A stretch of DNA of 29,367 nucleotides from Euryarchaeota archaeon UBA561 (lineage in GTDB: Archaea; Thermoplasmatota; Poseidoniia; Poseidoniales; Poseidoniaceae): positions 1 through 29,367 of the forward strand of contig DANX01000009.1 in the NCBI GenBank assembly GCA_002502295.1. Reading direction: 5' to 3'. This document shows positions 25,427 through 29,367 of this stretch, piece by piece; position 1 is the first letter of the stretch; every line of letters begins with the position of its first letter. The notes beneath the pieces were generated by a model. That model saw only the letters and a list, made by a program, of their open reading frames with translations. It was not told where the DNA came from and did no database searches. A program made the position numbers and the translations under genes.

Positions 25427-26416
25427 ATGTTTGTCATGGATGAAGCAATTGACTCGCACAAATTATACGACGCTACCTTTCAATTCGGCACCGTTCAGGA
25501 GATTCGACGGAGTCGCATGTACAACCGCATGATGGGCGTCGCTCAGGCGACCGAACGAGCGACGCATCTTGTTTTGAACATCGTGGAGCAGAATGAAGGC
25601 CGAATGCAGTTGGACGATAATGGACATCTCCTTATCGTTGGCAGCCTAGGTATTTACCGCGTAGATCTTGGCGCGTTCATGGCTAAATTTGCAAACCCGT
25701 TTGATTACAACTCGTTTGACGTTGTTGAAGTTCATCCGAAGAATGGACTTGTGAAGGAGCCAAAAACAGCGTGCGTTCAGGTGCAGCCGCAAAAAGACAT
25801 GCCCGCCTACGATTTGCTTGCCGGTTACATCCTTGGGTTGCTCAACGATGAGGTCACTTGGCTCCAAGAGAGCTTGAGTCCACTCCGGCGGACCCTCTTC
25901 CAAATCTACGGCCTCGCCCGTTCACCCCTCTCCCCAAGCATGGAAGCCTACTTCGCGAACACCATCAATGGGTCGTTTGATTTCAGCAACGACAACTTCA
26001 CCTTCAACGGGACGAACGGTTGGAAGTGGCGCCTGCACTTTGGTCAGCCGTTGGCAAAGGGCTTCAAAATTGAATACCAGAAACCACGCCAAACCTGGTG
26101 GAATCTTTTGTTTGACGACCACGACCGCGACTCAACCGGCCATTACACCATATCTGGCTTCTTTGAAACCGTTGAGCATCTTGCCCAGTGCCCCGCCTTG
26201 CTCAGGGAAGTGAACGACTGGGCCACCGACCCAATCTTTCTGCGCAAGGTCGCCAGCGATTACCCTCCTGTCGCCAAAATTCTTGCTGAACGCCTCACAC
26301 AAGAGAGCTATGACCCCGCAAACATCTACACGTTTTACGATGAGCCACTCGAAGAAGAACATCAAGTCGTGGTCAGGAAATTGGACGAGCTTGTCCTTGA
26401 ACGAGCGTATGCTTGA
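25427..26416 (+). CDS. Hypothetical protein, 329 residues
   Basis: A mid-sized soluble protein that I do not recognise. There is no signal peptide or membrane helix. It has a mixed alpha/beta composition with many aromatic residues: GHLLIVGSLGIYRVDLG near residues 65-80, a Phe/Asn/Trp-rich middle (FDFSNDNFTFNGTNGWKW), and a charged C-terminal helix (EEEHQVVVRKLDELVLERAY). No catalytic motif is obvious. ATGs at 25427 and 25436 and a TTG at 25418 compete as starts; I chose the first ATG. It begins 21 bases after the HAD gene, so the two are probably co-transcribed. Its stop codon sits inside a perfect inverted repeat. Confidence 0.75.
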   Translation: MFVMDEAIDSHKLYDATFQFGTVQEIRRSRMYNRMMGVAQATERATHLVLNIVEQNEGRMQLDDNGHLLIVGSLGIYRVDLGAFMAKFANPFDYNSFDVVEVHPKNGLVKEPKTACVQVQPQKDMPAYDLLAGYILGLLNDEVTWLQESLSPLRRTLFQIYGLARSPLSPSMEAYFANTINGSFDFSNDNFTFNGTNGWKWRLHFGQPLAKGFKIEYQKPRQTWWNLLFDDHDRDSTGHYTISGFFETVEHLAQCPALLREVNDWATDPIFLRKVASDYPPVAKILAERLTQESYDPANIYTFYDEPLEEEHQVVVRKLDELVLERAYA

Positions 26417-26430
26417 ACCGCATTCAAGCA
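26410..26430. repeat. Perfect inverted repeat over a stop codon
   Basis: TGCTTGAA (26410-26417) and TTCAAGCA (26423-26430) form a perfect 8-bp stem with a five-base loop. It contains the TGA stop (26414-26416) of the plus-strand gene and lies 25 bases beyond the 3' end of the minus-strand tRNA-Arg. It may separate the converging transcripts, although neither side has a T-run. Confidence 0.5.
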
Positions 26431-26454
26431 GGTCGCGGGTGAAGGGTTGGTGAG

Positions 26455-26528
26455 CGGCCCCACCGCGATTTGAACACGGGTTCGAGGCTCCGCAAGCCTC
26501 TGTGATATCCAAGCTACACTATAGGGCC
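26455..26528 (-). tRNA. tRNA-Arg (anticodon GCG)
   Basis: On the minus strand: acceptor stem GGCCCTA/TGGGGCC, anticodon stem GAGGC/GCCTC with loop TTGCGGA, anticodon GCG (plus-strand CGC at 26491-26493), T stem CCGTG/CGCGG with loop TTCAAAT, discriminator G. CCA is not encoded. 74 bases, no intron. It decodes the arginine codons CGC and CGU. Confidence 0.93.
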
Positions 26529-26550
26529 AATTCGGTCCACTGGCCACCCC

Positions 26551-26558
26551 AATATAAG
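26551..26558 (-). promoter_or_regulatory. TATA box of tRNA-Arg
   Basis: Read on the minus strand, CTTATATT lies with its near edge 23 bases upstream of the first base of tRNA-Arg and is preceded by a purine/GC-rich CCTCGCG. The spacing and sequence fit the archaeal TATA box bound by TBP. It is the clearest promoter in the window. Confidence 0.7.
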
Positions 26559-26622
26559 CGCGAGGGTATTCACTCCCGCTTGTTGCACAAGGGTTCATGG
26601 GCGGTGTTGTTTTGGCATAAAC

Positions 26623-27048
26623 ATGGTCTTGGAAGTTGAGCGTTCAGTTGAATTCTCCATGGTCGATTTGGCCAACATTGCGTACTACCCACGTATCTAT
26701 GACCTCGCCCACCGCTTTTTTGAGTCGGTTTGGACCGATGTATGCGGCCAGTCATACCCGCACATCATCAATGAACGCCGCCTTGGATTTCCAGTGGTGA
26801 ACGTGGAATCGGCTTTCCACCGTCCCTTGCGCTACGGCGACACCATCACGGCTCACATCACGTTCACCCGTATCGGGACGACCTCTCTTGGGTGGAGGTA
26901 TCGTTTCTACAATCAAGAAGATCACCTCGTTTGGTCTTCGACGCAAACAACCGTATGCGTCAACATGGACACAATGGAGCCAACCCCCATCCCGGACGAC
27001 CTCCGGAATGGGATGAAGGTGCATTTGGAAACGGAGGGTGAAGCATGA
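26623..27048 (+). CDS. Hotdog-fold acyl-CoA thioesterase (4HBT/YbgC-like)
   Basis: A 141-residue single hotdog domain. The active-site segment FSMVDLANIAYYPRIYDLAHRFFE aligns with the 4-hydroxybenzoyl-CoA thioesterase pattern (D-x-A-x-I-x-Y-x-P), with D15 as the predicted catalytic acid. It is followed by FPVVNVESAFHRPLRYGDTI, the usual dimer strand with a D-T turn. It should hydrolyse acyl-CoA or acyl-carrier thioesters; the chain specificity cannot be read. The ATG at 26623 is the first in the frame. Its stop overlaps the start of the next gene (ATGA), implying translational coupling with a membrane protein. Confidence 0.87.
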   Translation: MVLEVERSVEFSMVDLANIAYYPRIYDLAHRFFESVWTDVCGQSYPHIINERRLGFPVVNVESAFHRPLRYGDTITAHITFTRIGTTSLGWRYRFYNQEDHLVWSSTQTTVCVNMDTMEPTPIPDDLRNGMKVHLETEGEA

Positions 27049-27620
27049 TTCAAGCATCTGATTTAGAGGTCCGTCCCGATGAAAAAGGTCCAAAGAACCT
27101 TGCTATCTTGCTCTTGTTGAGTTCGCTCATTGTGGCCGGCATGGGTTGGCAAGATTGGCAACTTCACAATGACGGGTTGAGCGATGAACAGATCGAAACG
27201 TTCCTCGCTACACCCAACAGCCAACCCGGCGAGCCAACCACCGTTGAACAATACCGTGATTTTGAGGCCGACGTCCGCGAGAACAACGGCTATCTTCTAC
27301 GGGGCGTTTCGTTGATGCTCGCTTCGGTTTGTCTGCTTGTCGGCGCTCCGATGTTGTACCGTCTGCAGCGCAGAGGAGCGCACCTTTGCACGGCTGGCGC
27401 TCTTATCGGTCTGTTCGGTGGTGTGGTGGGCAGCATGACCATCAACAGCGCAGCTCAAACCTACCTTGGAGATGCGATGAAACTGACCTACGAAATATGG
27501 GTTTACTTGTGTGGGACAATGATGGGTCTTTGTTTAGCGGTCGCTGTTCTTCCGCTGTTGAACGCCAGGGCGCGTATAGCGCTTCATCCAAGGGTAGCCA
27601 TTGTCCACGAAGAGGAATGA
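27045..27620 (+). CDS. Four-helix integral membrane protein
   Basis: A 191-residue membrane protein that I cannot assign to a family. Predicted membrane helices: ~18-36 (LAILLLLSSLIVAGMGW), ~84-105 (RGVSLMLASVCLLVGAPML), ~112-132 (HLCTAGALIGLFGGVVGSM) and ~147-170 (YEIWVYLCGTMMGLCLAVAV). Between helices 1 and 2 lies a ~45-residue acidic loop (LSDEQIETF, EQYRDFEADVREN). It overlaps the thioesterase gene by four bases (ATGA) and so forms a two-gene operon with it. The convergent pentapeptide-repeat gene ends only four bases away. Confidence 0.8.
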   Translation: MIQASDLEVRPDEKGPKNLAILLLLSSLIVAGMGWQDWQLHNDGLSDEQIETFLATPNSQPGEPTTVEQYRDFEADVRENNGYLLRGVSLMLASVCLLVGAPMLYRLQRRGAHLCTAGALIGLFGGVVGSMTINSAAQTYLGDAMKLTYEIWVYLCGTMMGLCLAVAVLPLLNARARIALHPRVAIVHEEE

Positions 27621-27624
27621 CGCC

Positions 27625-28068
27625 TCATTCTGGTTGAGGCCATTTCTTTGCAAGGGCCTTTCTCAAGTCGTCGTCCATGGTGGCGTTCCACCAATCGCTT
27701 CCTTGCCAGATGGCGTATTTTCCTCTAATGCCACGCAAATCTGCTCCCTTGAACTGGCAGTTTCGAAAGTTGGAAAGGTTCAGTCGTGCTTTGCGGAGGT
27801 CAGCGCCCCGGAAGTCTGAGTTGTCAAAGGCGGATTTCATCAAGTCGGCCTCAACCATGGAAGCGCGCCTGAAATTACAATTGGTGAAATCGCCCTCTGT
27901 CAAATCTGCACGGTCAAAGATTGTCCTTCGAAAATTTGACCCTGCATGCCGGCCTTTGCGCAGAATCCGATCGCTGTGGTTTTGAAATGAGTAGTCCACC
28001 ACTTCGGCTTGTTCAGCCGTCGTTTCATCGTCCCTCGGGTCGCCTTGTCCACCGCCCGACATAACCAT
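27625..28068 (-). CDS. Pentapeptide-repeat protein
   Basis: A 147-residue cytoplasmic protein. After an acidic ~30-residue lead, residues ~44-125 are consecutive A(D/N)Lxx/xxFxx pentapeptides: SNFRR TIFDR ADLTE, then CNFRR ASMVE ADLMK, then SDFRG ADLRK, then CQFKG ADLRG. This is enough for about four coils of a right-handed quadrilateral helix. A Trp-rich cap (WQGSDWW) ends it. Some such proteins (MfpA, Qnr) mimic DNA and act on gyrase, but most have no known role, and this one is shorter. GAGGTG before the ATG at 28068 decides the start and overlaps the upstream gene's stop, so it is translated with the winged-helix gene. Confidence 0.87.
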   Translation of the reverse strand: MVMSGGGQGDPRDDETTAEQAEVVDYSFQNHSDRILRKGRHAGSNFRRTIFDRADLTEGDFTNCNFRRASMVEADLMKSAFDNSDFRGADLRKARLNLSNFRNCQFKGADLRGIRGKYAIWQGSDWWNATMDDDLRKALAKKWPQPE

Positions 28069-28077
28069 GCTTTCACC

Positions 28078-28566
28078 TCAAGCGTTGGAGCGCTTATCGA
28101 GGTGTGCTTGGCCTTCGGGTGTAAGGATTGCGAATCGGTTTTTATCGTCCTTGCCGTTTGGTACGATGAGGAAATTGCGTTCTTTTAGCCGGTTAAGGTA
28201 GAGTGAGAGGTTGCCGGGAGGTTCGATTCCGGAGTCGGTAAACAACTCGTTCACCACACGAGGCGGACTGTCGCTGATGCCTTCCACATTGCGAAGGTAG
28301 TGAATGGCTCCGAGAACTTGATCCGGCTTCCGTGTCAGAGCACAGTTTTCCAACAGAGCCCTAAAGGCGGAACCGCGTTCTGGCAAGCCAGCGTCACGGG
28401 CGGCGACGACAGCCGCTTCCATGGCGGCTTCTCGCGCTTCTCGGATGCGCTCAAGCAGAACTGTCCACGTGTGTTCTGCCTTGGTGTGCATCATCTGTTC
28501 GTCAATTTGAATAGCTGCGCCCCCTAGGTCAATCTCGACGTCGCCAGCTTGAATTGTAAGTTTCAA
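28078..28566 (-). CDS. Winged-helix protein, probable regulator
   Basis: A 162-residue protein. Residues ~25-60 form a charged helix (LLERIREAREAAMEAAVVAARDAG); residues ~82-156 look like a winged helix: LGAIHYLRN, NELFTDSGI, LSLYLNRLKERNFLI as the recognition part, then a wing FAILTPEGQAHLD. It uses a TTG start at 28566 with GAGGGTG upstream; the first internal ATGs (residues 25-26) would remove a well-formed N-terminal beta segment. The pentapeptide gene follows nine bases on, and its ribosome site overlaps this stop. A perfect palindrome 20 bases upstream suggests that this protein or a relative controls the operon. The family name is not recognised. Confidence 0.75.
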   Translation of the reverse strand: MKLTIQAGDVEIDLGGAAIQIDEQMMHTKAEHTWTVLLERIREAREAAMEAAVVAARDAGLPERGSAFRALLENCALTRKPDQVLGAIHYLRNVEGISDSPPRVVNELFTDSGIEPPGNLSLYLNRLKERNFLIVPNGKDDKNRFAILTPEGQAHLDKRSNA

Positions 28567-28585
28567 TCTTTACACCCTCACTAAA

Positions 28586-28600
28586 GAACAGATTCTGTTC
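28586..28600. promoter_or_regulatory. Perfect palindromic operator candidate
   Basis: GAACAGATTCTGTTC is a perfect dyad: seven bases on each side of one central base. It lies 20 bp upstream of the winged-helix TTG start and about 20-35 bp downstream (minus-strand sense) of an AT-rich box, so it would overlap the transcription start. That is where a repressor dimer would block initiation. It also sits in the intergenic region shared with the divergent secreted-protein gene. Confidence 0.55.
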
Positions 28601-28620
28601 CTTCATAACCTTATGTTGAG

Positions 28621-28637
28621 AAAAAAAATACATTTTT
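28621..28637. promoter_or_regulatory. AT-rich promoter box in divergent intergenic region
   Basis: Eight A residues, TAC, and five T residues after CA form the most AT-rich stretch in the window. It is located between the minus-strand winged-helix gene and the plus-strand secreted-protein gene. It can serve as TATA box in either direction: start sites near 28595-28600 on minus and near 28660 on plus would fit the two genes. Confidence 0.4.
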
Positions 28638-28711
28638 GCGCGGAATTGGAGGGTTCTTCGAAGCGAAACCAACTTAACAGGGCGGGAAACACACGGGAAT
28701 GAGGCCTTCCC

Positions 28712-29367
28712 ATGATCCGCCGTAACTTCCTTGGTTTTCTCATTGTGATGTTGTTTGTTGCACCGGCATGGTCCTTCATGTTCGCCCAAGCTCAAGGAGG
28801 CACAATCGTGACGTTTTCAAACGGAACTTCGAGCAACACCATCACCGTCAACACCACCGGACAAACCGGTTCAATTGGCTTTGAACTCGATCGAAACACG
28901 ACCATAACTTCGGCTTCCTTTTTCATCAAACCCACCACTTCCGGACCATCTCCAGGCGCTCTTGCATTGGACGTCAATCAAGACGGATTTTCTGAGTGGG
29001 CGTTCAACGACACGGGGTACGGTGATTTCGGTCATCAAACCGTGTTCAGTTCGGGCAACATTACCGAATCGCTGGCGATTGACCCAAACCAAGGGACCGT
29101 TTCCAATCCTGATTCACCGCCGTTCTTCATACCCACCGGTGCTTCAATTTCTACCACCACGCTTGATGTTGGTTTTTCACCGAGTCTGAGTGGAGGTTAC
29201 TTCCAAACGGGGTACATCCATGCTGTCGACAAAGGTGATCTAAACAACGACAGCAACACTGAATTCGCGCTTCTCTCTCGCACGGCCAACGTTTCCGTCG
29301 CCACCCCAACAGGTCCCGCCTTTAGCCAAGTCCCGGCCTTCCGTATCGCTGCGTATTCAAACACTAC
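28712..29367 (+). CDS. Secreted surface protein (3' end outside window)
   Basis: An open frame from ATG 28712 to the window end (218 codons, no stop), so only the N-terminal part is visible. Residues 1-27 (RRNFLGFLIVMLFVAPAWS, then AQA) are a classical signal peptide. The mature part is Ser/Thr/Asn/Gly-rich beta sequence with N-x-S/T sites and two Asp/Asn turns, DVNQDGFSEW and DLNNDSNTEF, resembling calcium-binding DxDxDG or FG-GAP loops. GAGG (28701-28704) lies seven bases before the ATG in the loop of a small hairpin. It is divergent from the winged-helix operon. It is probably another large surface protein like those at the start of the window. Confidence 0.8.
   Translation, partial: MIRRNFLGFLIVMLFVAPAWSFMFAQAQGGTIVTFSNGTSSNTITVNTTGQTGSIGFELDRNTTITSASFFIKPTTSGPSPGALALDVNQDGFSEWAFNDTGYGDFGHQTVFSSGNITESLAIDPNQGTVSNPDSPPFFIPTGASISTTTLDVGFSPSLSGGYFQTGYIHAVDKGDLNNDSNTEFALLSRTANVSVATPTGPAFSQVPAFRIAAYSNT

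Noticed and set aside
27625..28566. Winged-helix/pentapeptide pair as a toxin-antitoxin system
   Set aside because: Operator and gene order fit, but neither protein resembles a known toxin and pentapeptide proteins are not established toxins; kept only as a regulated operon.

Overview
The window looks like a piece of a planktonic marine euryarchaeal genome, most likely Marine Group II (Poseidoniales). The archaeal identity comes from the information-processing genes: an L18e-L13-S9-Rpb10 cluster in archaeal order, a tRNA-Arg with an archaeal TATA box and no encoded CCA, and a PAC2-family proteasome chaperone ending in a Hb-Tyr-X tail. The Marine Group II placement is inference. It rests on very large, aspartate-rich, calcium-binding-repeat surface proteins, a bacterial-type NAD-dependent DNA ligase, moderate GC, and very tight gene packing with little non-coding DNA.

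Layout. (1) 1-9148: the end of a secreted Gln/Gly/Asn-rich protein with thrombospondin type-3-like Asp repeats, a strong terminator, then a giant 2700-residue membrane-anchored surface protein. The giant protein has a long acidic repeat stalk, a series of beta-sandwich-like domains and a cytoplasmic DUF4129-like tail. (2) 9149-11390: an unknown small gene, the ribosomal protein/RNA polymerase cluster rpl18e-rpl13-rps9-rpoN, and tRNA-Pro(GGG) where rpoK is often found. (3) 11435-19386: a same-strand run with a 1562-residue beta-helix-like surface protein, a small membrane protein, a PPC/DUF296 protein and ligA. (4) 19391-22277: a proteasome-chaperone homologue, a RecB/Cas4-like nuclease with a predicted Fe-S cluster and a DEDDh exonuclease, in alternating orientations with 4-bp gaps or overlaps. 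(5) 22344-26528: an acidic small protein, a PKD-domain lipoprotein, three proteins I do not recognise, a HAD-IB phosphatase and tRNA-Arg(GCG). (6) 26623-29367: a hotdog thioesterase overlapping a four-helix membrane protein; a minus-strand winged-helix/pentapeptide-repeat operon with a perfect palindrome at its promoter; and the start of another secreted protein that runs off the window.

How the genes may work together. Five proteins (2-826, 1046-9148, 11435-16123, 22771-23961, 28712-end) are exported and appear to build the cell surface; at least three carry Asp-rich calcium-binding repeats. The middle of the window is concentrated in DNA processing (ligase, two nucleases) and protein turnover. 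The least explained units are the winged-helix/pentapeptide operon with its palindromic operator and the giant surface protein whose tail resembles DUF4129. All functional calls come from reading motifs by eye; no database search was possible.
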